Of a stretch of 64,000 bases of DNA, positions 1-8,448 are shown piece after piece. Origin of the DNA: Chaetoceros tenuissimus (taxonomy: Eukaryota > Bacillariophyta > Thalassiosirophyceae > Chaetocerotales > Chaetocerotaceae); the NCBI GenBank assembly GCA_021927905.1, contig BLLK01000023.1:1260148-1324147 (forward strand), given 5' to 3'. How positions within the stretch are numbered: position 1 is the stretch's first letter; each line of letters begins with the position of its first letter. The notes below the pieces were generated by a model, which did no database searches, was not told the origin of the DNA, and saw only the letters and a program-made list of their open reading frames with translations. Made by a program: the position numbers and the translations under genes.

Positions 1-243
1 ACAACAGTATTCAAAGTTTTGTCCTTTTTCTCCTTTACCAAGATTCTCGAGAGCAAGTTCAGTCACTTTTTCAATACATGCCATCTTCACGTTGAGTCGC
101 TCAAATGAGAAATGTGAAAGATCTTTAGGATCTGGTTTCCCCTCAACAAGTGCACTCCAACTATTCCCAAAGTCGTGCCTATTTCTAAACATTTCTAACC
201 TTTGTTTCAATAAATCATAAATTGAGTCATCTGGATCTGCGTC
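1..243 (-). pseudogene. Duplicated fragment of the transposase-like gene (second copy, runs off the window edge)
   Basis: Bases 1-243 are identical to 875-1117. On the minus strand they re-encode the middle of the neighbouring transposase-like protein (the stretch around SIYDLLKQRLEMF to KGEKGQNFEYC). The offset is 874 bp, which is not a multiple of three, so this copy lies in a different frame from the upstream ORF and cannot continue it. The rest of the copy lies to the left of the window. I infer that the intact downstream part of the gene, including any catalytic domain, would lie beyond the edge. A false duplication in the assembly is the alternative. Confidence 0.8.
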
Positions 244-1117
244 TGGAAACTGGATCTTCGTATTTAAACCCTGTAGCAAGCATATCTTTATCAAATTTGT
301 CACCACAAATAGCTACAATTTCATCTTCAGACAGTTGAATCCAACGGTGCATTTGTAATTCATCCCGCAAATAGTTCCGAACAAATCTCCATCTTGCTTC
401 AACTACATCTTCCCTCTCGTGTCCATCAACGTAGTAGTTTTTTCTTCTATCGCAATATCTCATTCCTAATGCAATCATCCATCTATAAGCGGTTGAATGA
501 GAAAAATTTTTGAGATTGTAATGTTTGAACAGATCTTCTATAGTAATCTGTATTCGAACTTCTTCATCTTCGTTCCCTTCCCAACATGGATCCACAAAAT
601 TATCAGCGACAGATGGGAAAATATTTTCCATAATGTATGTATGAACATGCTCCACGCTGATTCCATCAATATTAGTTTTAACAAAGTTTCTAATAGCAAT
701 TGCTTTATCAACATTGTCAATCAAGAAACGTGGCATAGATGGAATTTTTGATGGTACCTGCCGAACAAGAATAACACCATGGGTTCGGAACTCTGCATGC
801 CAACGTCTGACCACTTCTGCATTTGTTGGATATCTTGGATTTCCAAACTTACTACACCATTTTACAACTTCAGCACAACAGTATTCAAAGTTTTGTCCTT
901 TTTCTCCTTTACCAAGATTCTCGAGAGCAAGTTCAGTCACTTTTTCAATACATGCCATCTTCACGTTGAGTCGCTCAAATGAGAAATGTGAAAGATCTTT
1001 AGGATCTGGTTTCCCCTCAACAAGTGCACTCCAACTATTCCCAAAGTCGTGCCTATTTCTAAACATTTCTAACCTTTGTTTCAATAAATCATAAATTGAG
1101 TCATCTGGATCTGCGTC
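1..1117. repeat. 874-bp tandem duplication (visible: 1-243 and 875-1117 identical)
   Basis: Bases 1-243 match 875-1117 without a difference that I could find. If this is a tandem duplication, the junction is at 243/244, the right unit is 244-1117, and the left unit extends beyond the window. The unit length is not divisible by three, so it breaks the reading frame of the gene it lies in. Confidence 0.85.
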
Positions 1118-1912
1118 AGGACAGAACAAATTCTTTGCTTCGGTACTATACCAATAAATGCTTGGACCACCAGCCTTATATTTACCATTTGATATGGATT
1201 GGATAACTTCTTCCCTAATCCTATCTGCAATTTTTTTATGTTTGGCGTCAGTCATTTGGTTTTGTAATTCTGCATCTACAATTTCAATCGGAGTACAATT
1301 TGAACCTTGAATTTGTTCTAGAGTATTAATGTGAAGTTGGAGAAGTTCTTTGAACCATACTCTATCACTTGAGTTCACCACAAGATCTGTTTTTACATTT
1401 CTGAAATGATTTCTTGGACTTTGAAACAAAATAATGCTGCTGACACTTGTATGACTCAAATCGGTTACTTGTAATTGTGAGGATCGCCTTCTTGTCTTCT
1501 TCGTTGGTGTTGGGGACACTATGGCAGGTAATGTATTTGATACTTCATCATGCACCCTTTTTAATCTATTTGACCTTCTAGGTACAAAAGGCTTCATCTC
1601 TATATAATATACCCGCCTTCTCCTCTGTCCTTTTTGGCGATGATCAACGGCATGTAACCTAGACATGTTCCTTTCCGAGGACTCATGGACACCAGCTAGG
1701 TTGTGCTTTCGAAGGTTAATTATATTGTTCTGCCCTAGAGCATTCACCAGTATATCCTCTGTAAATGAAAGTTCTTTATCAATGTTGTAATGGTTCAGCA
1801 AAAGTGCTGATAAAGTTCCTTCTACCATCCACTTGCCTTTGTGCATATTGAAAGAATCATCTTTGATTGCGTATGCAACTAGTGCTGGTATGAAAGTACT
1901 ATGGAAATCCAT
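227..1912 (-). CDS. Transposase-like protein, N-terminal part, truncated by a duplication junction
   Basis: The ORF is 561 codons with an ATG start. Residues about 85-150 are basic (GQRRRRVYY, RRSNRLKR, KKTRRRSS), as expected of a DNA-binding N-terminus. Near residues 480-510 there is a helix-turn-helix-like stretch (HSTAYRWMIALG) followed by YYVDGHEREDVVEAR. I associate that motif with the region just before the DDE catalytic domain of eukaryotic transposases found in fungi and algae; this is recognition from memory. No DDE domain follows. At 243/244 the ORF crosses into the duplicated copy out of frame and stops after 16 junk residues (…GFKYEDPVSRRRSR). It is therefore probably a dead or mis-assembled mobile-element gene. 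The family assignment is tentative; truncation at the duplication is directly visible. Confidence 0.5.
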   Translation of the reverse strand: MDFHSTFIPALVAYAIKDDSFNMHKGKWMVEGTLSALLLNHYNIDKELSFTEDILVNALGQNNIINLRKHNLAGVHESSERNMSRLHAVDHRQKGQRRRRVYYIEMKPFVPRRSNRLKRVHDEVSNTLPAIVSPTPTKKTRRRSSQLQVTDLSHTSVSSIILFQSPRNHFRNVKTDLVVNSSDRVWFKELLQLHINTLEQIQGSNCTPIEIVDAELQNQMTDAKHKKIADRIREEVIQSISNGKYKAGGPSIYWYSTEAKNLFCPDADPDDSIYDLLKQRLEMFRNRHDFGNSWSALVEGKPDPKDLSHFSFERLNVKMACIEKVTELALENLGKGEKGQNFEYCCAEVVKWCSKFGNPRYPTNAEVVRRWHAEFRTHGVILVRQVPSKIPSMPRFLIDNVDKAIAIRNFVKTNIDGISVEHVHTYIMENIFPSVADNFVDPCWEGNEDEEVRIQITIEDLFKHYNLKNFSHSTAYRWMIALGMRYCDRRKNYYVDGHEREDVVEARWRFVRNYLRDELQMHRWIQLSEDEIVAICGDKFDKDMLATGFKYEDPVSRRRSR

Positions 1913-2102
1913 TTGGATCCGCTTCAGTCCTAGGTACTAGAGTGGGTTAGGAAGCTTCCGCTAATGGGGATCCAATTGAATTTTTATATTTAAGGTTTTA
2001 TGGAATGTTTTGTAATGGCTTTATTTTGATGTAATTACACTGTAGTTTGTATGGAGGAGCGCAGAAAAATGAGTCTTGAGAAGAGATGTTAAAAGGCCTA
2101 TT

Positions 2103-2110
2103 TGACGTCA
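2103..2110. promoter_or_regulatory. TGACGTCA palindrome upstream of LRR gene 1
   Basis: This is a perfect CRE-type (bZIP-binding) octamer, 92 bp before the preferred ATG at 2202. The same octamer lies upstream of LRR gene 2 (3605), the LRR pseudogene (5545) and the F-box pseudogene (45384). CRE-like TGACGT elements are known in diatom promoters. A role here is inference. Confidence 0.4.
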
Positions 2111-2201
2111 CCATATGGTTTTGCGTAGAATCTACGGCAGCATCAAAAATTGTGAAACCAGCTTGTATGCTTTACTTTCACCATTAGAAAGATTTGCAAA
2201 G

Positions 2202-3095
2202 ATGAGAGTGCAGACGGAAGAATGGCAGAAGTTTATTCCCGGAGTACGAATGTACAAAGGAAAGCTAACTTTATTTTATAACGGAGAGAAACTTTGGGAT
2301 AGAGTCTACGGATTTCCAGGATTGTATCATGTGGAGGAATATGATGATGATCATGAACTGATTGTAGGTCCTAATCCTCTCGTCTACAATAAAGAACAAA
2401 GAAATTCCTGGGAAGTCATTATAGTACTTCCAGGGGTAGAAGTGATTCCGAAAGGTACTTTCAAATATTGTAGAAATGTCGAGACAATTATAATGAGTGA
2501 TACAGTGAGACGCATTGAAGATATAGCCATCTCTCATTGCAATCGTCTCACATTTATCAGACTCTCACAAAATCTTGAATACATTGGGGAATCTGTATTC
2601 TTTAAGTGTGAATTGCTGGTTTCAATCTTCATTCCTCCATTGTGTAGAGAGATTCGTAGTAATGCATTTCAATATTGTTGGAAGTTGATTATCTTGAGTG
2701 TACCTCAACACACTTTTATTGCTAATGCTGATGCAGTAAGAGCGACAGCTTTGATCGAAGCTTCTCCTTTTGATGCTGACTATTGGGGTGTTTATGCTTC
2801 TAGAGCTGTTGTAGAAGAGTGGATTAAAAACATCAACGCTGAAGAACAATTTGAACTGCATCGGCTATGCTCATCTTACTTTCATCCAAGTGAGGATTAC
2901 ATTTATAAACTCATTAAAGAACGAAATTGCTCTCTGCGCAGCTTGACACAACTTAAAAACTCTATTGGTGTTACTCCCTTTGAATATTTGTCTGCAAATC
3001 CATTTGCTGACATTGATCAACGTAAGATCGTGAGACGCTTTGTTTTGGATATGATGGGAGAGACTAATAAGAAGGTAATTTTGCTTTCAAAATGA
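2202..3095 (+). CDS. BspA-type leucine-rich-repeat protein (LRR gene 1)
   Basis: This protein of 297 residues starts MRVQTEEWQKFIPGVRMYKG. I chose ATG 2202 over the upstream in-frame ATG at 2115 because both paralogues downstream begin at exactly this MRVQTEEW, and the extra 29 residues have no counterpart. After a WEVIIVLPGVEVIPKGTF segment there are about four short LRR_5/BspA-type repeats (IIMSDTVRRIEDIAI, LSQNLEYIGESVF, FIPPLCREIRSNAF, LIILSVPQHT). A conserved family-specific tail follows (EWIKNINAEEQFELHRLCSS … ANPFADIDQRKIVRRFVLDM). No signal peptide or membrane segment is visible. These LRRs generally mediate protein binding; partner and function are unknown. It is one of three tandem paralogues in the same orientation. 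Confidence 0.8.
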   Translation: MRVQTEEWQKFIPGVRMYKGKLTLFYNGEKLWDRVYGFPGLYHVEEYDDDHELIVGPNPLVYNKEQRNSWEVIIVLPGVEVIPKGTFKYCRNVETIIMSDTVRRIEDIAISHCNRLTFIRLSQNLEYIGESVFFKCELLVSIFIPPLCREIRSNAFQYCWKLIILSVPQHTFIANADAVRATALIEASPFDADYWGVYASRAVVEEWIKNINAEEQFELHRLCSSYFHPSEDYIYKLIKERNCSLRSLTQLKNSIGVTPFEYLSANPFADIDQRKIVRRFVLDMMGETNKKVILLSK

Positions 3096-3362
3096 TGACC
3101 ATAAAAGTGAGCATTTTCATTTCGTACACTCTGTCTAAAAATTGCATATTTTCATGAAACATAGTATATGTAATATGATATTAATTCTATGTCTAAAGCA
3201 CGTTCTAAAATTCTACGATGTTCAACATCTAAAAGAAGTATAAGAAGACATCTTATATAGTTTACGTAATAGATGATCATCACTTAACGCAAACATTGTG
3301 AAGAGTACCTCTTATTTATGTTATTTCTACACAATCACAGTTGTGTGAATATTCGGAAGTCT

Positions 3363-3485
3363 TCATTTGTTCAAAGAGCCAATAAAAAATAATTGCAGGC
3401 TCTTAAAGCACGAATGGTCTAATTCCTTGGTTAGGCTTCTTCTTTCTTGTTTCTTGCCAGCGCGGCGTTTACTCTTTTTACCCAT
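3363..3485 (-). CDS. Short lysine-rich ORF, MGKK-type (possible remnant first exon)
   Basis: This 40-codon minus-strand ORF begins MGKKSKRRAGKKQERR and lies divergently upstream of LRR gene 2, with its ATG about 120 bp from the shared TGACGTCA/CCAAT block. A second MGKK start sits in the same position upstream of the third LRR copy (5370). Short basic MGKK N-termini occur on several diatom proteins, but nothing recognisable follows here and no splice donor is obvious. It is either a residual first exon of a duplicated divergent gene or a non-gene; the paired arrangement is the only support. Confidence 0.25.
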   Translation of the reverse strand: MGKKSKRRAGKKQERRSLTKELDHSCFKSLQLFFIGSLNK

Positions 3486-3587
3486 TGCTACTGTAATTAC
3501 AAGTTCTCCTTATTCTAATATCAGTTGCTTTTTGTATGAAATAAATTCTATGTGATGTTCTCCTCGTTCTGTCGTGCAGCTTTTTAT

Positions 3588-3612
3588 CCAATGTCATGAG
3601 GAAGTGACGTCA
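3588..3612. promoter_or_regulatory. CCAAT box plus TGACGTCA block upstream of LRR gene 2
   Basis: CCAAT at 3588-3592 is followed 17 bp later (start to start) by TGACGTCA at 3605-3612 and then by further similarity. The upstream region of the third LRR copy carries the same arrangement with 16-bp spacing (5529-5552). It sits between the divergent MGKK ORF and the LRR gene and could be a shared bidirectional promoter. Confidence 0.45.
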
Positions 3613-3757
3613 TATTCACGTCAGAATAGGGTATCCTTACCTTCATCCAAAGCTGATTTTACACACAAATAAACCGAGAAAAACTGCATACCATATACCA
3701 TTCATTACCTTATTAAAATTTCCTCTCTCTTCATTGAATCATCATTATATATTCAGC

Positions 3758-5188
3758 ATGAGGGTTCAGACAGAGGAGTGGCGGCGCTTCATTCCCGGAG
3801 TGAGAATGTACAAAGGAAAAAAGACTCTATTTTACAACGGAGAGAAACTATCATGGTGGAATGAGTCTCTTGACTACAATCAAGAAGAGAGAGAATCTTG
3901 GGAAGTCATCATCATCTTACCAGGCGTGGAAGTGATTCCTTGGGGTACCTTCCTTTGCTGTAAGAATGTCAAGACTGTCATCATGAGTGATACTGTCAAG
4001 AGAATTGAAAACATGGCTTTTCAACTTTGCACAAGTCTCTCTTATGTTCGACTCTCAACAAATCTCGAATATATTGGACAGTTATCATTTCAATTCTGTT
4101 CTTCTCTGACTTCAATCTTCATCCCGCCAACCTGTAGAGAGATTGGAGATTGCGCATTTCAGTGGTGTCCAAAGTTGATCATCTTGGCAGTTCCTCAACA
4201 CACACAACTTGGAGAAAAAGTTATTGCTATTACTGCATTGATCAGAGCATCTCCAATTGAAACTAATTGGATTGGCGGTTATGAAAATACCAGTGATGAG
4301 GTAGTAAATGAATGGATCAAGAATCGTCACGCAGAAAATGAGTTCATTCTACATCGTGCGTGTTCCTCATACAACCCACTAGATGAAGTCATTTTTGATA
4401 TTATCAAAAGGCAAGGTTTGAAAGCATTCAAGAGACCAGATAGCATTGGAGTCACTGCATCGCAGTATCTTTCGGAAAATCCATTTGCAGAGATTGAAGA
4501 GCAAAAGATTATCAAACATTATATTCTTGATATGGTGGGTGAGAGTACGTTGGATGGAAATAGATCTGACAATATTCAGGAACATCAAGACTCCGATCGA
4601 GTTGCTCAAATCAATGTTTCAAATTCTGTGGACTCTACTGAGTCAATAGATTTTGCTTCTGATTTACATACACAGCCTTTAGCGGTACTCGACCTCTCAA
4701 TAGAAATTACTGAAGAAGAAATAACTAAATCCGTCGCATCGGCTTCTACCAAGACACAAAAAGAAAGGAGCATGAAGTCAAAACATCAACAACAGCTTTC
4801 ATCTTCTAATAATGATTTGCACAAAAAACAAGTCATCGTAGAAAATACTACAGGTACAACAATAAATTCTCCTCAATCAGAAAGAAAAAAGACGAATGAG
4901 AACCAGCCTTCTACCGTTATTACAAATGTGCGCAGCACTCTTCCTACCAGTAATAAAGAAAAAGATAAAACAGCAGTTTCAAAAGGCAAAAAGCGCAAGA
5001 AGTCACCTCGGAAAGTATCGTCAAAGTCAAAGAGAAAAACAGCCATCACCCGAGAGGATTGGGAAGCGGGGAAACAGATTCGGTTCTCGGATATCACAAA
5101 ATCTACTTCAAAGGTTTCCAAAAAGAAGGAAGAAAAAGATGATAGTAATGATGCATTCGATCTTTTGGATATGATGAATCAGTTTTAA
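3758..5188 (+). CDS. BspA-type leucine-rich-repeat protein with basic C-terminal extension (LRR gene 2)
   Basis: This protein of 476 residues starts MRVQTEEWRRFIPGVRMYKG. The first ~270 residues match LRR gene 1: the WEVIIILPGVEVIPWGTF segment, LRR_5 repeats (VIMSDTVKRIENMAF, LSTNLEYIGQLSF, FIPPTCREIGDCAF, LIILAVPQHT) and the conserved EWIKNRHAENEFILHRACSS … ENPFAEIEEQKIIKHYILDM tail. Unlike the other two copies it continues for ~200 residues of Ser/Thr/Glu-rich, probably disordered sequence. This ends in a strongly basic stretch (KGKKRKKSPRKVSSKSKRK) that looks like a nuclear localisation signal, then a short acidic tail ending DLLDMMNQF. I infer nuclear or nucleic-acid-associated use of the LRR platform; no enzyme domain is visible. 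Confidence 0.8.
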   Translation: MRVQTEEWRRFIPGVRMYKGKKTLFYNGEKLSWWNESLDYNQEERESWEVIIILPGVEVIPWGTFLCCKNVKTVIMSDTVKRIENMAFQLCTSLSYVRLSTNLEYIGQLSFQFCSSLTSIFIPPTCREIGDCAFQWCPKLIILAVPQHTQLGEKVIAITALIRASPIETNWIGGYENTSDEVVNEWIKNRHAENEFILHRACSSYNPLDEVIFDIIKRQGLKAFKRPDSIGVTASQYLSENPFAEIEEQKIIKHYILDMVGESTLDGNRSDNIQEHQDSDRVAQINVSNSVDSTESIDFASDLHTQPLAVLDLSIEITEEEITKSVASASTKTQKERSMKSKHQQQLSSSNNDLHKKQVIVENTTGTTINSPQSERKKTNENQPSTVITNVRSTLPTSNKEKDKTAVSKGKKRKKSPRKVSSKSKRKTAITREDWEAGKQIRFSDITKSTSKVSKKKEEKDDSNDAFDLLDMMNQF

Positions 5189-5271
5189 AATCTGTACTCA
5201 TTGTAAACATGTAAACTCTTTAGAATTTTATTTCGAACAAAGCTTTGAACGTCTAGATGAGCAAAACTTAC

Positions 5272-5370
5272 CGCTAGCACTTGAGATGGCCGCTTCCTCT
5301 TGTTCCACAGCCTCTGCTGTTTTCTCTTGGCTTCTTTTGCAAGGAGTGCGACGTTTGCCTTCTTCCCCAT
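5272..5370 (-). CDS. Putative first exon of a divergent MGKK-type gene
   Basis: The minus-strand ATG at 5370 opens MGKKANVALLAKEAKRKQQR. After exactly 33 codons the sequence reads GCG|GTAAGT, a perfect splice donor (GT at 5270-5271) in phase 0. No matching downstream exon is recognisable before LRR gene 2 ends at 5188. Its position, divergent to the third LRR copy, mirrors the MGKK ORF at 3485. It is either the remaining first exon of a gene cut off by LRR-gene duplication or a fortuitous ORF. Confidence 0.3.
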
Positions 5371-5528
5371 AGCTATTAAAATGCTTGCTTGTTTTTTTTC
5401 GTTTTTTTTCGTCTTTTTTCTTATTTTAGAAATACGTACATACATATTGTACGAGTATATGAAATATGGATAATATGTGACGTATGTACACCACTGTGCT
5501 TCTTTTTTGTCTATTGTTCAGCGTTGAT

Positions 5529-5552
5529 CCAATGACTCGCAAAATGACGTCA
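5529..5552. promoter_or_regulatory. CCAAT box plus TGACGTCA block upstream of the third LRR copy
   Basis: CCAAT at 5529-5533 and TGACGTCA at 5545-5552 reproduce the arrangement at 3588-3612, so the duplication that produced the LRR copies carried this upstream block with it. Confidence 0.4.
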
Positions 5553-5945
5553 TATACATGACAAAATAGCATTCATACTTAATGTTCATCTAAATCAAGA
5601 ATGATAGGGAGTGCAAAATGCTAACCCTGAATAAACATCCCCTTGAGAATTGCATTCTATCCATGAAAGTTATATTTATAACAATATTATGTTGACATGT
5701 TATGAATTTTTGAAGTATTATAAAAATATTTTTGTACGTAAAGGCAGAGTGATTCGATTCTATTCTACTTTGACAATGCGAACCCCAAGTAAGCAGGGAT
5801 TGAGTCGGAAGAATCTTTGAAAAATGTCGTCCTCTTTTTTTGAAAGAACAAGAAGAAAGAAAAAGAATTCATTGGAACATCACATGGGAGTTTGAAGAGA
5901 AAGAGAAGAATGAACTCTCAATATTATTATTATTCGTAGATAGAG

Positions 5946-6638
5946 ATGAGGGTTCAGACGGAAGAATGGCGGCGATTCATACCAGGAGTCAGAATGTACA
6001 AAGGAAAGAAAACTCTCTTTTACAACGGAGAGATTCTGTGGGAAGGAAGTTGGTTGAATGGAAGCCCTCTGTGGCAATATCGAGAATTTCATCATGGCCG
6101 ATACAGTCAAGAGAATTGAAGAGATGGCTTTCGGTTCTTGTGAGAGACTTGCGCTTATAAAGTTATCAAGAAATCTTGAATGCATTGGAGAGTATACGTT
6201 CTTTGACTGCAAATCTTTGACTTCAATCTTCGTCCCTCCGCCTTTAAAGCTTGCTTCGAATTGATCATCTTGAGTGTTCCTCAAGAAATTCAACTTGGAG
6301 ATGGTATGATTACTTTGACGGCATTGGAGCAAGCATCTCCTTTCAGAACACGTCCCTTTGATGGTACATATTACAATATCGAGGCAGCTAATACATGGAT
6401 CAAAAACATTAATACGACTCCAGAATGTGAACTTCATCGATTATGCTCATCTACCCAACCGCTTGAAAAAAATATTTGTAGAATATTAAAAAAGAAAGGC
6501 CCACACTCTTTTCAAGAACCAAATACAATAGGAATAACACCACCAATAGAATATCTTGAGGCAAATCCATTTGCTAACATTGACCAAACTAAACTCATGA
6601 GACATTTTGTATTAGAATTGATGGGAGAAGCCGTTTAA
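5946..6638 (+). pseudogene. Third BspA-type LRR copy, broken by two frame-shifting deletions
   Basis: It begins at ATG 5946 with the family start MRVQTEEWRRFIPGVRMYKG. After about 45 codons the frame changes near 6060: the WEVIIVLPGVEVIP segment is missing, and homology resumes in another frame (ENFIMADTVKRIEEMAF, LSRNLECIGEYTF). A second loss near 6240 removes the TCREIG part of an LRR, and the family resumes in a third frame (LIILSVPQEIQLG … ANPFANIDQTKLMRHFVLEL). The conserved tail is complete and ends at 6638. Because the two remaining pieces still match the functional paralogues closely, loss looks recent. Confidence 0.75.
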
Positions 6639-6856
6639 GAAAAACGCATATTTTACATCATAGTTTTTATACAAGAGCTATGACGAAGTAAATTATTATA
6701 AATATGAATCTGGTGTATTAGTATCGTAATATTCAATGTCTACTGTCGAAAGAAGTATGATTATGCAATCAAGTTCAAGTAATTCCCCAACTGCGAACAT
6801 ATATTAAATGTAGAACTCAAAACTGAGATTGAATCATGATTTTCTTGAATCATAGC

Positions 6857-7714
6857 TCAACCCATAAACATTTGAACGACGTACAGCTTTCCAGAAGTAC
6901 TGGTAGCACTCGCAACTCCAACCGAGGTATAGTTCTCATTCAAAATGTTTGCTTTTGTATTTTTATCCAAAGCAATAAAGTAAAAGAATGCATCACGAGT
7001 ACATCCTTTCAAGTTATCCACAACAGTAACATTCTCGCCTACGAAACGAATAGGACCACTCGCATTCATGACTTTTTGAATACTCAACTGTGGATCAGAG
7101 TGAAAGCAACAATCATTCTCTGCCATGGCTTTGGCATGATCAGTAGCAATGGCATGAAGATGCAAATCTCTGTTTAAGTTCTTGAGATGATGCTTTTCAC
7201 GTTCTACATTGATCAATACAGAATTAGCTCCAAAACGACCAGCTTGATCGATACGGAGTTTATTCTTTTCTGCCTTTTTACGTTCACTTCTTTGTTGTTT
7301 CATCTGTTGCAATTTGCTATTGCTCTTTTGTTGATTCATGACGAGATTCGAAGGAGGCATCCATTTGTATTCGTGTACAGATGATGACTGGTGTTTCTCT
7401 TGATTGTTAGTATCATCTTGAGGAGTAGATGGGCTACTAGACGATACAACAGCACCGGTGTCAAGGTCGATGACTTTTTCAGCACTGCTAGAATCACTTG
7501 AAAGAACACTTCGTTCATCTCCTGAAGATACCAAAGTAGAAGCAATTGTATTTTGTCTAGCAAAGGAAGCAGAGCAACAGATGGAACCAGAGATACCTTT
7601 TAAAACTGGAGTTAAACGATGAGCCGAGGAAGAGATATCTTTATTGAGACTGTGTTTGCTATGAGCATCGAGCTTCTTTTGATCGCGGCGTTTCTTGAGA
7701 AAATTGAATACCAT
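6857..7714 (-). CDS. CAP/SCP-domain protein with long disordered N-terminus
   Basis: A 285-residue single-exon ORF. The first ~165 residues are low-complexity, Ser/Gln/Lys-rich (MVFNFLKKRRDQKK…, QQMKQQRSERKKAEKNK). Residues ~170-285 show the CAP (SCP/PR-1-type) pattern: NRDLHLHAIATDHAKAMAE, a histidine pair in CCFHSDPQL, GENVTVVDN, then YTSVGVA and a C-terminal YVVQMFMG strand. CAP proteins are usually secreted, but no signal peptide is seen, so it may act inside the cell or have a missed 5' exon. The core is compact and resembles the short bacterial-type SCP domain more than animal CRISP proteins. Function unknown. Confidence 0.7.
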   Translation of the reverse strand: MVFNFLKKRRDQKKLDAHSKHSLNKDISSSAHRLTPVLKGISGSICCSASFARQNTIASTLVSSGDERSVLSSDSSSAEKVIDLDTGAVVSSSSPSTPQDDTNNQEKHQSSSVHEYKWMPPSNLVMNQQKSNSKLQQMKQQRSERKKAEKNKLRIDQAGRFGANSVLINVEREKHHLKNLNRDLHLHAIATDHAKAMAENDCCFHSDPQLSIQKVMNASGPIRFVGENVTVVDNLKGCTRDAFFYFIALDKNTKANILNENYTSVGVASATSTSGKLYVVQMFMG

Positions 7715-8448
7715 TTTAGAAAATATAAGGAACTAGAGCAGTAGGAAGGTAGAAGTTGTAGTTACAAAGTATTAGGGAGTGCTTGAATCTATTTCCTAGT
7801 TGGGGTTGTGAAAAAAGGAATGGCTGTTATTGCGGACTTTCTTCTAACTATTCTTCTCAACAACAATGGTTCGCCTTCATATTTCTAAATGACCGGACAT
7901 GCATATGTCTTGACTTGGGACGTAGAGTTTCTCTCTTTTTTCTAGAGATAGGTTTTTGCTTTTAATTAATTACTTGAAAATAAATTTTACAAATTGAACC
8001 CTTTCATATATTCCATATAATACCTAGTTAGTATTTGCACTATTTTTTTGTTTCAGCCATGCATATGGCATAACTATAGTGCATTCTAGTGCATTCAATT
8101 TGACACGATCGAATAATGGACCTCACTTTTTCACAAAAATGAATTCTGAGTCCAAAGCCTCTACTGAATGAACTGTACTACAAATTGATATACTATATCA
8201 TTGCATATGGCAGTATACTTTATGAGAAAAATAAAAGTATTTATCTAGAACAACCACCTTCTTTTCATTCTTGAAAGAGGTGCACCATTCCACTTTTAAG
8301 CCATTGAATTTTGCGCGAACAAGACTGACCGTTTTTGTCTCAGTAAGTGATGTACATACACATATGTTGTGTTTACACAAAACATTCCACTTTCATTTTT
8401 TAACTAGGGCATACATCACTATCCCTTCCCATTAAGTTCTACTACTGT
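7715..8448. other. Intergenic region between divergent CAP and EF-hand genes
   Basis: About 730 bp of AT-rich sequence between two divergently transcribed genes. I see no convincing gene, tRNA or repeat. It must hold both promoters. Confidence 0.5.

Noticed and set aside
2115-2201. Upstream ATG of LRR gene 1
   Set aside because: Both paralogues start at MRVQTEEW, and the extension has no counterpart in them.
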